A stretch of 54,375 nucleotides of DNA from Paraburkholderia sp. CNPSo 3272. Lineage in GTDB: Bacteria; Pseudomonadota; Gammaproteobacteria; Burkholderiales; Burkholderiaceae. The position numbers and the translations under genes were made by a program. The notes below the pieces were generated by a model that saw only the letters and a program-made list of their open reading frames with translations, made no database searches and had not been told where the DNA came from. Where the stretch lies: the NCBI RefSeq assembly GCF_024206495.1, contig NZ_JAMBPQ010000047.1:1-54375 (forward strand). The letters run 5' to 3'. Below, piece after piece: positions 8,581-16,893 of the stretch (position 1 is the stretch's first letter; each line of letters begins with the position of its first letter).

Positions 8581-8661
8581 CGCCGTTTGCGCGCGATGAA
8601 TTCGCGAACGGCAGTGCGTTCACGATCATCGCGCGCAGCAGCGGCCAAAACTCCGCGAGGC

Positions 8662-9303
8662 TTACGAGTTCGCCTCGATGTACGCCTTGCGGTCGGCGTT
8701 GACGCGCCGGGCCGTCGGGCGTTCGCCGATCAGCTTGATATACGACTTCCAGTCGATGCCCGCGTCGGCGAGGAAATCGCTGCCGTACACCGCCAGCGTC
8801 GCGCGGCCCACGAGCGGCAGGCTCACGAACGCCGCCGCATCGGCCACGCCGAACTGCTCGCCCGACACGTAAGGCGCGAACTTCGCGAGCCGCGCCAAGG
8901 CCGCCACGTAGCGTCGCAGCCGCTTTTCCATGGTCGCCTTGACCTCATCGGTCGCCTTGGCGCCGAAAAAAGCCTCGCCGTAAAGTTCGCGCGCGTTCAG
9001 CTCCAGATGCGTCTCGATGAAGACGATGAGTTCACGCTCCTTCGCCGCCTGCCACGGATCCGCCGCGAAAATGTGCTTCTCTGGAAAGCGCGCCGCCAGA
9101 AACTCCACGATCACTTCCGACTCGCACAAAAAGCCCTGCTCCGTTTCGATGTAAGGCACCTTGCCGCCCGGCGACTGCGCGAGCAGCGCCTCGTCGAGCG
9201 GCAGCTTGTTCGGCACCTCCTCGAACGCGATGCCATGCTCGAGCAGCAGAAGCTTGACCTTGTTGTAGTAATTCGAAAGCGCGAAACCGTGCAGCTTGAT
9301 CAT
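8662..9303 (-). CDS. glutathione S-transferase family protein
   Basis: A 213-residue GST. It has an N-terminal thioredoxin-like domain (GKVPYIETEQGFLCESEVI, with the GSH-binding E-S pair) and an all-alpha C-terminal domain (FGVADAAAFVSLPL). The ATG at 9303 is preceded by GGAGG and chosen over an upstream in-frame codon. Its promoter appears to be TTGGCC-16-TACAAT at 9363-9390, interleaved with that of the divergent 3-hydroxyacyl-CoA dehydrogenase gene. Substrate unknown. Confidence 0.9.
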   Translation of the reverse strand: MIKLHGFALSNYYNKVKLLLLEHGIAFEEVPNKLPLDEALLAQSPGGKVPYIETEQGFLCESEVIVEFLAARFPEKHIFAADPWQAAKERELIVFIETHLELNARELYGEAFFGAKATDEVKATMEKRLRRYVAALARLAKFAPYVSGEQFGVADAAAFVSLPLVGRATLAVYGSDFLADAGIDWKSYIKLIGERPTARRVNADRKAYIEANS

Positions 9304-9362
9304 CCTCGTTGCCTCCTTGAGTGGCGGTTCCCTTATCGGAACTGCCAAACCGTTTTCATAAA

Positions 9363-9390
9363 ATTGTACGACCGTGCTATTCTAGGCCAA
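9363..9390 (-). promoter_or_regulatory. divergent promoter pair (GST and 3-hydroxyacyl-CoA dehydrogenase)
   Basis: Minus strand: TTGGCC (85-90 of the 93xx block), 16-base spacer, TACAAT (9363-9368), reading toward the GST gene. Plus strand: TATTCT at 9378-9383 with a weaker TTTCAT -35 18 bases before it, reading toward 9410. The two core promoters overlap, so polymerases would compete. Confidence 0.55.
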
Positions 9391-9409
9391 TCATGGAGCC
9401 AGGCTTCCA

Positions 9410-10972
9410 ATGACTTCACATCATTTCAACATTGAGACAATCGGCATCGTGGGCACCGGCGCGATGGGCCGCGGTATCGCCCAGATCGCCGCGCAGGCAG
9501 GCCTCGCGGTGCGCCTTTACGACACGAACCCGCAGGCGGTCGCCGCCGCGCGCGACTATCTCGCCGACACCTTCGCCAAACTCGCGGCAAAAGGCAAGCT
9601 CGACGACCCCGCCGCGAAGGCCGCGCTCGAATGCGTGAGCGGCGCGCAGACGCTCGATGAACTCGCGGTCTGCGATCTCGTGATCGAGGCGATCGTCGAG
9701 AATCTGGATGCAAAGCGGACCCTCTTTCGCGAACTCGAAACCGTGGTGAGCGAGCGTTGCCTGCTCGTTTCGAACACCTCTTCGCTCTCCATTACCGCCA
9801 TTGCCGCCGCGTGCAGCGATCCCTCGCGTGTGGCGGGCTATCATTTCTTCAACCCCGTGCCGCTCATGAAGGTGGTCGAGGTGATCGACGGCCTGCGCAG
9901 CGATCCGGCCGCCGGCGACGCGCTGATGACGCTCGCGCGCCGCATGGGCCACACGCCCGTGCGCGCGAAGGACATGCCCGGCTTCATCGTCAATCACGCG
10001 GGCCGCGGCATGAATACCGAAGGCCTGCGCGTGGCGGGCGAAGGCGTAGCGAGCTTCGTCGAGATCGATCGCATCATGCGCGAGCAGGCGGGCTTTCGCC
10101 TCGGACCGTTCGAGCTGCTCGACCTCACCGCGCTCGACGTTTCGCATCCGGTGATGGAGTCGATCTATCACCAGTTCTATGAGGAGCCGCGCTTCACGCC
10201 CTCGCCTATAACGGGTGTGCGGCTCGCGGGCGGGCTCGTTGGCCGCAAAGCCGGTGAAGGCTTCTATCGCTACGTCGATGGCAAGCAGCAGGTGCCCGAC
10301 GAACCGGCTGCGCCCACCGCACTGCCCGCGCGCGTCTGGGTGAGCCGCCGCAACGCCGCCGCGCGTGACGCCGTGCTCGCGCTCGCAGAGAAAGCGGGTG
10401 TGTCCGTCGACGAAGGCGATACGCCGGCAGCCGATGCGCTGATCATCGTTGCGCCGCTCGGCCTCGACGCCACGACCGCCGCGCTCGATGAACAGCTCGA
10501 CGCCAGCCGCGTCGTCGCTATCGACACGCTGTTCCCGCTCGACACCGCGAAGCGCCGCACGCTGATGACGACGCCCGCCACCACGCGCGAAGCGCGCGAC
10601 GCGGGCCACGCGCTCTTCGCCGCCGACGGTGTGCCGGTGACCGTGATCCGCGATTCGACGGGCTTCGTCGCGCAGCGTATCGTCGCGACGATCGTCAACA
10701 TCGGCTGCGACATCGCGCAAAAGCAAATCGCCGCGCCCCGCGACATCGACCTCGCGGTCACGCTGGGCCTCGGCTACCCGCGCGGCCCGCTCGCGCTCGG
10801 CGACGCGTTGGGCGCGCATACGATCCTCACGATCTTGCGCAACATCCACACCGTGCTCGGCGATCCGCGCTATCGCCCGTCGCCATGGCTCGCGCGCCGT
10901 GCGCAGCTCGGCCTTTCGCTCACACAAGCAGACGCAGCAGACTTCAACGCATCGAACGAGACACCGCAATGA
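9410..10972 (+). CDS. 3-hydroxyacyl-CoA dehydrogenase, one NAD domain plus two C-terminal domains
   Basis: A 520-residue enzyme oxidising L-3-hydroxyacyl-CoA to 3-ketoacyl-CoA with NAD. The Rossmann motif GTGAMG is at residues 15-20, the catalytic histidine is about H145 in YHFFNPVPLM, and GFIVN starts the first 3HCDH C-terminal domain (about 185-280). A second copy of the C-terminal domain lies at about 410-505 (STGFVAQRI...LGYPRGPLALGD). This two-tail layout is that of the PaaH/PaaC group, yet no phenylacetate genes are near. The next gene's ATG overlaps its TGA, so it heads an acyl-CoA degradation operon. Confidence 0.92.
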   Translation: MTSHHFNIETIGIVGTGAMGRGIAQIAAQAGLAVRLYDTNPQAVAAARDYLADTFAKLAAKGKLDDPAAKAALECVSGAQTLDELAVCDLVIEAIVENLDAKRTLFRELETVVSERCLLVSNTSSLSITAIAAACSDPSRVAGYHFFNPVPLMKVVEVIDGLRSDPAAGDALMTLARRMGHTPVRAKDMPGFIVNHAGRGMNTEGLRVAGEGVASFVEIDRIMREQAGFRLGPFELLDLTALDVSHPVMESIYHQFYEEPRFTPSPITGVRLAGGLVGRKAGEGFYRYVDGKQQVPDEPAAPTALPARVWVSRRNAAARDAVLALAEKAGVSVDEGDTPAADALIIVAPLGLDATTAALDEQLDASRVVAIDTLFPLDTAKRRTLMTTPATTREARDAGHALFAADGVPVTVIRDSTGFVAQRIVATIVNIGCDIAQKQIAAPRDIDLAVTLGLGYPRGPLALGDALGAHTILTILRNIHTVLGDPRYRPSPWLARRAQLGLSLTQADAADFNASNETPQ

Positions 10973-11757
10973 GCGCCGAACTCCGCAGCACCCGCCCCCA
11001 AGGCCACGAATCGACACTCGTCCTTACGCTGTCGAACCCGGGCGCCCGCAACGCGCTGCACCCCGACATGTACGCCGCCGCCGTCGAAGCCTTCGACGCC
11101 GCCGAGCGCGACTCCTCGCTGCGCGCGATCGTCCTCACCGGCGCCGACAACTTCTTCTGCGCGGGCGGCAACCTCAACCGCCTGCTCGAAAACCGCGCGA
11201 AGGACCCTTCGGTGCAGGCCGCCAGCATCGACATGCTCGCCGCATGGGTCACCGCGATGCGCCAGTCGAGCAAGCCGATCATCGCGGCCGTCGAAGGCGC
11301 GGCCGCCGGCGCGGGCTTCTCGCTCGCGCTCGCCGCCGACCTGCTGGTCGCCGCCGACGATGCGAAGTTCGTCATGGCCTATTCGCGCGTGGGTCTGACG
11401 CCCGACGGCGGCGGCTCGTGGTTCCTCGCGCGCTCGCTGCCGCGCTCGCTCGCGTTCGAGCTGATGGTGGAAGGCAAGCCGATCGGCGCGGCGCGTCTCG
11501 CGGAACTGGGCGTCGTGAACCGGCTCGCGAAGCCGCAAACGGCGCTCGATTCGGCGCTCGCCTGGGCCGACGAACTCGCGAAGATCTCGCCGAATTCGGT
11601 GGCGCGCATCAAGGGTTTGACGAACGTCGCGGACGCGCAGCCGCTCGAAGCACAGCTCGCTGCGGAGCGCGAAAGTTTCGTCGCGTCGCTGCATCACCGC
11701 GACGGCCTCGAAGGCATTACCGCGTTCCTCGAAAAACGCGCCCCTGTCTACAAGTGA
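10969..11757 (+). CDS. enoyl-CoA hydratase/isomerase family, isomerase-like active site
   Basis: A 262-residue crotonase-fold protein. The oxyanion-hole motifs NFFCAGG and GAAAGAGFSLALAADL are intact. The two glutamates of true hydratases are absent: serine replaces the first in GFSLAL, and the second is not acidic. D146 in LTPDGGGSW matches the catalytic aspartate of PaaG-type isomerases. I therefore favour double-bond isomerisation (delta3 to delta2 enoyl-CoA) over hydration; some relatives carry the name oxepin-CoA hydrolase, alternative type. The start overlaps the previous stop as ATGA, showing translational coupling. Confidence 0.88.
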   Translation: MSAELRSTRPQGHESTLVLTLSNPGARNALHPDMYAAAVEAFDAAERDSSLRAIVLTGADNFFCAGGNLNRLLENRAKDPSVQAASIDMLAAWVTAMRQSSKPIIAAVEGAAAGAGFSLALAADLLVAADDAKFVMAYSRVGLTPDGGGSWFLARSLPRSLAFELMVEGKPIGAARLAELGVVNRLAKPQTALDSALAWADELAKISPNSVARIKGLTNVADAQPLEAQLAAERESFVASLHHRDGLEGITAFLEKRAPVYK

Positions 11758-11788
11758 ACCGGCTTCAATCCGCACGAGCGACACACCC

Positions 11789-12508
11789 ATGACCGAGTAC
11801 CAGTTGCCCGCGCGCCGACGCCTCTACGTGATGCGTCACGGCGACGTCACCTACTTCGACGAGACCGGTCGCGCAATCGACCCGGACACCGTGCCGCTCA
11901 ACGAGAACGGCCGCGCCCAGGCCACCGCCGCCGGCGAAGCGTTCGCCGCGCAGGGGGTGCGTTTCGACCGCGTGATCGTCAGCGGACTGCGCCGCACGGT
12001 CGAGACCGCGCAGCGCGTGCTCGCGGCGACCGGTCAGTCGATCGAACTCGAAGTGCAGAGCGCGTGGGAGGAAATTCGCGGCGGCCGTCTCGCCGCCATT
12101 CCTCCCGCTGAAGTCGAGAACGCCTTTCTGCGCGTGTTCGACGGCATCGTGCCGGAAGACACGCGCTTTCTCGGCGGCGAGACCATCGGCGAGCTGCTCG
12201 ACCGCGTGCTGCCGCCGCTCGATGCGCTGCGCGCCGACCTCACGTGGGACTCGGCGCTGCTCGTGCTGCACGGCGGCGTGAACCGCGCGATTCTCTCGCA
12301 TGCAATCACGGCGGGCGGACGCGCATTCTTCGGCCATCTCGCGCAGGCCACGGGCTGCATCAACGCACTCGATGTCGGCGCCGAGCCGCGAGACTGGGTC
12401 GTGCGCATGCTCAACTACGCGCCGCCCTCGCCGCTGCACCGCGACACCCGCAACACAACGATGGAGATGCTGTACGCGCAGTACCTGCGCTATAGACCGC
12501 GCGGCTGA
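11789..12508 (+). CDS. histidine phosphatase family protein (phosphoglycerate mutase-like)
   Basis: A 239-residue RHG-type phosphatase. The phospho-accepting histidine is H17 in VMRHGD, with a supporting arginine in SGLRRTVETA, the acid in the EEIRGG region and a second catalytic histidine in LVLHGGVN. The family hydrolyses many phosphomonoesters through a phosphohistidine; the substrate here is unknown. It lies 31 bases after the isomerase gene and 42 before the kinase gene, placing a phosphatase and a kinase side by side in an acyl-CoA operon. Confidence 0.9.
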   Translation: MTEYQLPARRRLYVMRHGDVTYFDETGRAIDPDTVPLNENGRAQATAAGEAFAAQGVRFDRVIVSGLRRTVETAQRVLAATGQSIELEVQSAWEEIRGGRLAAIPPAEVENAFLRVFDGIVPEDTRFLGGETIGELLDRVLPPLDALRADLTWDSALLVLHGGVNRAILSHAITAGGRAFFGHLAQATGCINALDVGAEPRDWVVRMLNYAPPSPLHRDTRNTTMEMLYAQYLRYRPRG

Positions 12509-12550
12509 CGCGCGGCGACCCACAGGAGAAACAGGAGAAGGGAGACGAAT

Positions 12551-13669
12551 ATGGCGCAAGCCACCCCGGATGGAGACACGCACAACAACGCGCAAACGCG
12601 CCCCGACTACTCGGCGTTCGAAGGCACGCGCCCGGTTGCCGAACGCCAGCGCTTCGACGCCGAGGCGCTGGGCGCCTGGCTTGCCGCTCACGTGGAAGGC
12701 TTCAAGGGGCCCCTCACGATCGAGCAGTTCGCCGGCGGCCAGTCGAACCCGACGTTCAAGCTCGTCACGCCCGGCCGCACCTATGTGATGCGCGCGAAGC
12801 CGGGACCCAAGGCCAAGCTGCTGCCGTCCGCGCATGCGATCGAGCGTGAATACCGCGTGATGGACGCGCTCGCCGCAACCGACGTACCGGTCGCAAAGAT
12901 GCTCGCGCTCTGCGACGACGAAGCGGTGATCGGCCGCGCGTTCTATGTGATGGAGTTCGTCGAGGGGCGCGTGCTCTGGGATCAGTCGCTGCCCGGCATG
13001 ACGCGCGAGCAACGCGGCGCGATCTACGACGAGATGAACCGTGTGGTCGCCGCGCTCCACAACGTGAAGCCCGACGCCGTGGGACTCGCCGACTACGGCA
13101 AGCCAGGCAATTACTTCGCACGCCAGATCGATCGCTGGAGCCGCCAGTATCAGGCCTCGGAAACTGAGCGCATCGATGCCATGCATCACCTGATCGAATG
13201 GCTGCCGCAGCACATGCCCGACGATGCGGGCTCACGCGTATCGGTCGTGCATGGCGACTACCGGCTCGACAACCTGATCTTCCACCCGAGCGAGCCGCGC
13301 GTGCTGGCCGTGCTCGACTGGGAGCTCTCCACGCTCGGCGACCCGCTCGCCGACTTCTCATATCACTGCATGGCCTGGCACGTCGATCCCGCGCAATTCC
13401 GCGGCATTGCCGGCCTCGATTGGCAGGCGCTCGGCATACCCGACGAGGCGCAGTACGTCGCGCGCTATTGCGAGCGCACCGGCCTCGAGATTCGCGGCGA
13501 CTGGAACTTCTATCTTGCGTACAACATGTTCCGGATCGCGGCGATCCTGCAGGGCATCATGAAACGCGTGGTGGACGGCACAGCCGCGAGCGCTCAGGCC
13601 ATCGACGCGGGCCGCCGCGCGAGGCCCATGGCGGAGCTCGCCTGGCGCTACGCCCAGAAGGTGCGCTGA
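12551..13669 (+). CDS. phosphotransferase (APH family), ACAD10/11-kinase-like
   Basis: A 372-residue kinase-fold protein. It has a nucleotide-binding N-lobe (GGQSNPTFKL, then YVMRAKP with the ATP-contacting lysine), the catalytic loop HGDYRLDN (D about residue 235) and the metal-binding VLDWELSTLGDP (D256). The WELSTLGDPLADF signature is that of the kinase domain in animal ACAD10/ACAD11 and bacterial LvaA. These phosphorylate the hydroxyl of 4-hydroxyacyl-CoA so that a dehydrogenase-like partner can eliminate phosphate. The partner gene follows 58 bases later. A strong purine-rich ribosome site (GGAGAAGGGAG) precedes ATG 12551. Family certain; substrate inferred. Confidence 0.88.
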   Translation: MAQATPDGDTHNNAQTRPDYSAFEGTRPVAERQRFDAEALGAWLAAHVEGFKGPLTIEQFAGGQSNPTFKLVTPGRTYVMRAKPGPKAKLLPSAHAIEREYRVMDALAATDVPVAKMLALCDDEAVIGRAFYVMEFVEGRVLWDQSLPGMTREQRGAIYDEMNRVVAALHNVKPDAVGLADYGKPGNYFARQIDRWSRQYQASETERIDAMHHLIEWLPQHMPDDAGSRVSVVHGDYRLDNLIFHPSEPRVLAVLDWELSTLGDPLADFSYHCMAWHVDPAQFRGIAGLDWQALGIPDEAQYVARYCERTGLEIRGDWNFYLAYNMFRIAAILQGIMKRVVDGTAASAQAIDAGRRARPMAELAWRYAQKVR

Positions 13670-13727
13670 AGCGCGATCGAAAACGACTCACTTTTCACTG
13701 TCACTGCATCGCATTGCGAGGTCACCG

Positions 13728-14987
13728 ATGAATTTTGATTACTCCCCGAAAGTGCAGGCGCTGCGCGAGAAACTGCTCGCGTTTTTCGACGAACACATCT
13801 ATCCGAACGAAGCCGTTTTCCACGAGGAAGTCGAGCGCAATCGCGCGAACGGCAACGCGTGGATACCCACGGAGATCGTCGAGCAGTTGAAGGAAAAGGC
13901 GCGCGCGGCCGGGCTATGGAACCTGTTCCTGCCCGCGTCCGAACGCGGCGCGGGCCTCACGAACCTCGAATACGCGCCGTTGTGCGAAATCATGGGCCGC
14001 GTGCACTGGGCACCTGAAGTGTTCAACTGCAGCGCGCCCGACACCGGCAATATGGAAACGATCGAGCGCTATGGCAGCGAGGCGCACAAGCAGCAATGGC
14101 TCGCGCCGCTGCTGGCAGGCCAGATCCGCTCCGCCTTCCTGATGACCGAGCCCGACGTGGCCTCGTCGGACGCGACAAACATCCAGACGCGCATCGAGCG
14201 CGACGGCGCTGACTACGTGATCAACGGAACGAAGTGGTGGTCGTCGGGTGCGGGCGACCCGCGCTGCGCGATCTACATCCTGATGGGCAAGACCGATCCC
14301 GATGCGCCGCGCCATGCTCAGCAGTCGATGATCCTCGTGCCCTCGGATTCGGCCGGCATCACGGTGCGCCGCCCGCTCACCGTGTTTGGCTACGACGACG
14401 CGCCGCACGGTCATATGGAGATCACGCTCGAAAACGTGCGCGTGCCCGCTTCGAACATCCTGCTGGGTGTTGGGCGCGGGTTCGAGATCGCGCAAGGGCG
14501 ACTCGGGCCGGGCCGCATCCACCACTGCATGCGCCTGATCGGCCTCGCGGAACGTGCGCTCGAATTCATGGCGAAGCGCGCCCTCTCGCGCGTGGCGTTC
14601 GGCAAGGCGGTCGCCGAGCAGACCGTCACGCAAGAGCGCATTGCCGAAGCGCGCTGCATGATCGAACAGGCCCGCCTGCTCACGCTCAAGACCGCGTACA
14701 TGATGGACACCGTCGGCAACAAGGGCGCGCGCGGCGAGATCGCCATGATCAAGGTGGTGGCGCCGAATATGGCCTGCCAGGTGATCGACTGGGCCATGCA
14801 GGTGCACGGCGCGGCCGGCGTGAGCGGCGACTTCCCGCTGGCGTACTCGTACGCTTCGGCGCGCACGCTGCGCTTCGCGGACGGCCCCGACGAGGTGCAC
14901 CGCAACGCCATCGCCAAGCTCGAACTCGCGCGCCATATGGACGCGGGCTCGGCGTCGCGCGTGGAGATGCCGGTCACGCGCTCGTAA
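13728..14987 (+). CDS. acyl-CoA dehydrogenase, ACAD10/11-like
   Basis: A 419-residue FAD-dependent acyl-CoA dehydrogenase. The N-terminal helical domain starts at MNFDYSPKVQ. The FAD-binding MTEPDVASSDATN and NGTKWWSSGAG are in the middle, and GPGRIHHCMRLIGLAERA plus QVHGAAGVSGDFPLA lie in the C-terminal domain. These last signatures match the ACAD10/ACAD11 branch rather than straight-chain FadE. With the adjacent kinase it could convert 4-hydroxyacyl-CoA, via a phosphate ester, into an enoyl-CoA; a standard dehydrogenase role remains possible. Usual length for the bacterial stand-alone form. Last clear member of this operon. Confidence 0.92.
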   Translation: MNFDYSPKVQALREKLLAFFDEHIYPNEAVFHEEVERNRANGNAWIPTEIVEQLKEKARAAGLWNLFLPASERGAGLTNLEYAPLCEIMGRVHWAPEVFNCSAPDTGNMETIERYGSEAHKQQWLAPLLAGQIRSAFLMTEPDVASSDATNIQTRIERDGADYVINGTKWWSSGAGDPRCAIYILMGKTDPDAPRHAQQSMILVPSDSAGITVRRPLTVFGYDDAPHGHMEITLENVRVPASNILLGVGRGFEIAQGRLGPGRIHHCMRLIGLAERALEFMAKRALSRVAFGKAVAEQTVTQERIAEARCMIEQARLLTLKTAYMMDTVGNKGARGEIAMIKVVAPNMACQVIDWAMQVHGAAGVSGDFPLAYSYASARTLRFADGPDEVHRNAIAKLELARHMDAGSASRVEMPVTRS

Positions 14988-15133
14988 ATCCGCGCAAGTC
15001 CACAAGCACAGCAGGGGCGCTCCTGCGCCCTCTGCGAGCGACGCCGATCTATGCTAATTTGCGCCAGTTCGGGCGTCGCGCAAGACTATCCAGACTTTCG
15101 CGGCGCCTTCTTTCATGGTGCTAAGGAGCCACG

Positions 15134-15835
15134 ATGATCGACGTCTACAGCTGGGCCACGCCGAACGGTCACAAAGTCCATATCATGCTCGAGGAAACCG
15201 GCCTCGAATACCGGGCGCATCCGGTCGATATCGGTGCGGGCGACCAGTTCAAGCCCGAATTCCTCGCCATCAGCCCGAACAACAAAATCCCCGCCATAAC
15301 CGACTCCGAAGGCCCGCGCCGCGCGGACGGCCAGCCGTTCTCGCTGTTCGAGTCGGGTGCGATCCTGATCTATCTCGCCGCGAAGACCGGCCGCTTCATG
15401 CCAGAGGACCTCGCGGCACGCTATGACGTGCTGCAATGGGTGATGTTCCAGATGGGCGGGCTCGGCCCCATGCTCGGCCAGGCGCACCACTTCCGCATCT
15501 ACGCGCCCGAGAAGATCGAGTATGCGGTCAATCGCTACACGAACGAAGCGAAGCGGCTCTATAACGTGATGGAAACGCAGCTGGAAAAGACCGAGTATCT
15601 GGCCGGCGACGAGTACACCATCGCGGATATCGCCGCTTTCCCGTGGACGCGCTCCTGGCAAAACCAGGGCATCGATCTCGATTCGCTGCCCAACGTGAAG
15701 CGCTGGCACGAAACGATCGCCGCGCGGCCGGCGGTCAAGCGCGGCGTGGAAGTGCTCGCCAATGCGCGCAAGCCGCTCATGGATGAGAAGGCGAAGGAGA
15801 TGCTGTTCGGCGCGACGCAGTACGCCAGACACTAA
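15134..15835 (+). CDS. glutathione S-transferase, Ure2p/YfcG-like
   Basis: A 233-residue GST of the nu/Ure2p-like group. MIDVYSWATPNGHKV at the N-terminus carries the Thr/Asn pair that replaces the usual Tyr or Ser, followed by NNKIPAI and LFESGAILIYLA for glutathione. The C-terminal domain has YTIADIAAFPW. E. coli YfcG and YghU of this group bind glutathione disulfide and act as disulfide-bond reductases. A GC-rich hairpin without T-run (15011-15035) separates it from the dehydrogenase gene, so it may have its own promoter. AAGGAGCC precedes the start. Confidence 0.9.
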   Translation: MIDVYSWATPNGHKVHIMLEETGLEYRAHPVDIGAGDQFKPEFLAISPNNKIPAITDSEGPRRADGQPFSLFESGAILIYLAAKTGRFMPEDLAARYDVLQWVMFQMGGLGPMLGQAHHFRIYAPEKIEYAVNRYTNEAKRLYNVMETQLEKTEYLAGDEYTIADIAAFPWTRSWQNQGIDLDSLPNVKRWHETIAARPAVKRGVEVLANARKPLMDEKAKEMLFGATQYARH

Positions 15836-15863
15836 TGCATTACGCGGAAATCCGCGCAAAACC

Positions 15864-15899
15864 AAAGGGGCGCCCGCCTTGCAGCGGAGCGCCCCTTTT
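15864..15899. terminator. bidirectional terminator
   Basis: A 10-bp perfect stem AAAGGGGCGC / GCGCCCCTTT with a 15-base loop between the plus-strand GST gene and the minus-strand MaoC gene. It has T-tracts in both directions. Confidence 0.85.
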
Positions 15900-15918
15900 C
15901 GTTGAGCACGCAATCAAA

Positions 15919-16389
15919 CTAGAAGTAGTGCCGCGTGATGAACTCGGCCACGCATGCGGGCCGCTCGCTGCCCTCGCGCTCGATGCTCACATCCCACCCG
16001 ACCTGCACGCCGCCGCCTTCCACGTCGCTCACTTCTTTCACCGCGATACGTGCACGCACTTTCGCGCCCACAGGCACCGGCTGCGTGAAGCGCACGCGGT
16101 TGAGCCCGTAGTTCACGCCCATGCGCTGACGCATGTGCAGCGTTGCTCCGAGCAGCACAGGAATCAGCGAAAGCGTAAGAAAGCCGTGCGCGATCGGGCC
16201 GCCAAACGGCGACTCGCGGCGCGCCCGTTCTGCGTCGATGTGGATCCATTGGTGGTCGCCCGTGGCATTGGCAAAACCGTGCACGTCCGCCTCGCTCACC
16301 TCGCGCCAGCCGCTCAGGAGCGGTCCCGCGCCGATCAGCGTGCGCAACGCCGCTGCGTCGGCAATCTGCATGACATCGCCTTCGCTCAC
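15919..16389 (-). CDS. MaoC family dehydratase (R-specific enoyl-CoA hydratase-like)
   Basis: A 156-residue hot-dog-fold protein. NATGDHQWIHID contains the catalytic Asp and His of R-hydratases, and FGGPIAHGFLTLSL is the family signature. It would hydrate trans-2-enoyl-CoA. I chose the GTG start at 16389 because GGGAG lies six bases before it and its first bases overlap the TGA of the upstream gene (GTGA). An ATG at 16371 is the alternative and would give 150 residues. Last gene of the minus-strand acyl-CoA operon. Confidence 0.88.
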   Translation of the reverse strand: MSEGDVMQIADAAALRTLIGAGPLLSGWREVSEADVHGFANATGDHQWIHIDAERARRESPFGGPIAHGFLTLSLIPVLLGATLHMRQRMGVNYGLNRVRFTQPVPVGAKVRARIAVKEVSDVEGGGVQVGWDVSIEREGSERPACVAEFITRHYF

Positions 16390-16844
16390 GCTACGCTCCC
16401 TGGATGGCGAAGGCCGAACAGCGCCTTCGAACGCACGGTCACGATCAGTTCGCCGTGCTGGTTGTGTCCTTCCCACTGCGTTTCGACGATGCCGCGATCG
16501 GGCTTGCTCGCCGAAACCCGCTTGCTCAGGATCGCGTTAGTCATGGTCAGCGTATCGCCCACACGCGTAGGCTTGAGCCAGCGGATCTCGTCGACGCCGG
16601 GCGAGCCCATCGAGGTCGAGTCCTTGAGAAAGTTGCGCACGAGCATGCCCATCATGACCGAGCAGGTATGCCAGCCGCTCGCGACGAGTCCGCCGAACAT
16701 CGACGCCTCGCCGCCCGCCTCGCTCATGTGAAACGGCTGCGGATCGAACTGTTCCGCGAATTGCACCACCTCGTCGCGCCCGAAGGTGTGGGAACCGACC
16801 ACATAGCGCTTGCCCACTTCGAGATCTTCGTAACTCACGCCCAT
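16386..16844 (-). CDS. MaoC family dehydratase-like protein
   Basis: A 152-residue single hot-dog protein: VGKRYVVGSHTFGRDEVVQFAEQFDPQPFHM at the N-terminal side, ending in the Asp/His pair. It then continues with FGGLVASGWHTCSVMM and LKPTRVGDTLT. It is paralogous in type but not close to the adjacent MaoC gene; two such subunits are often combined as a heteromeric hydratase. GGAGA precedes ATG 16844. Its stop overlaps the start of the next gene, so the two are translationally coupled. Confidence 0.88.
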   Translation of the reverse strand: MGVSYEDLEVGKRYVVGSHTFGRDEVVQFAEQFDPQPFHMSEAGGEASMFGGLVASGWHTCSVMMGMLVRNFLKDSTSMGSPGVDEIRWLKPTRVGDTLTMTNAILSKRVSASKPDRGIVETQWEGHNQHGELIVTVRSKALFGLRHPGSVA

Positions 16845-16893
16845 CCGTTTTCTCCGCCGATGTTGCCCGGTTGTTGCCTGCTGCCGCCACGCG

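Noticed and set aside
9416..11017. A 533-codon open frame opposite the 3-hydroxyacyl-CoA dehydrogenase gene
   Set aside because: Antisense shadow; the plus-strand gene has a clear NAD motif, operon overlap and promoter.
15011..15035. Hairpin GCAGGGGCGC/GCGCCCTCTGC after the ACAD10/11-like gene as a terminator
   Set aside because: No T-run follows on the plus strand, so it was mentioned but not listed as a terminator.
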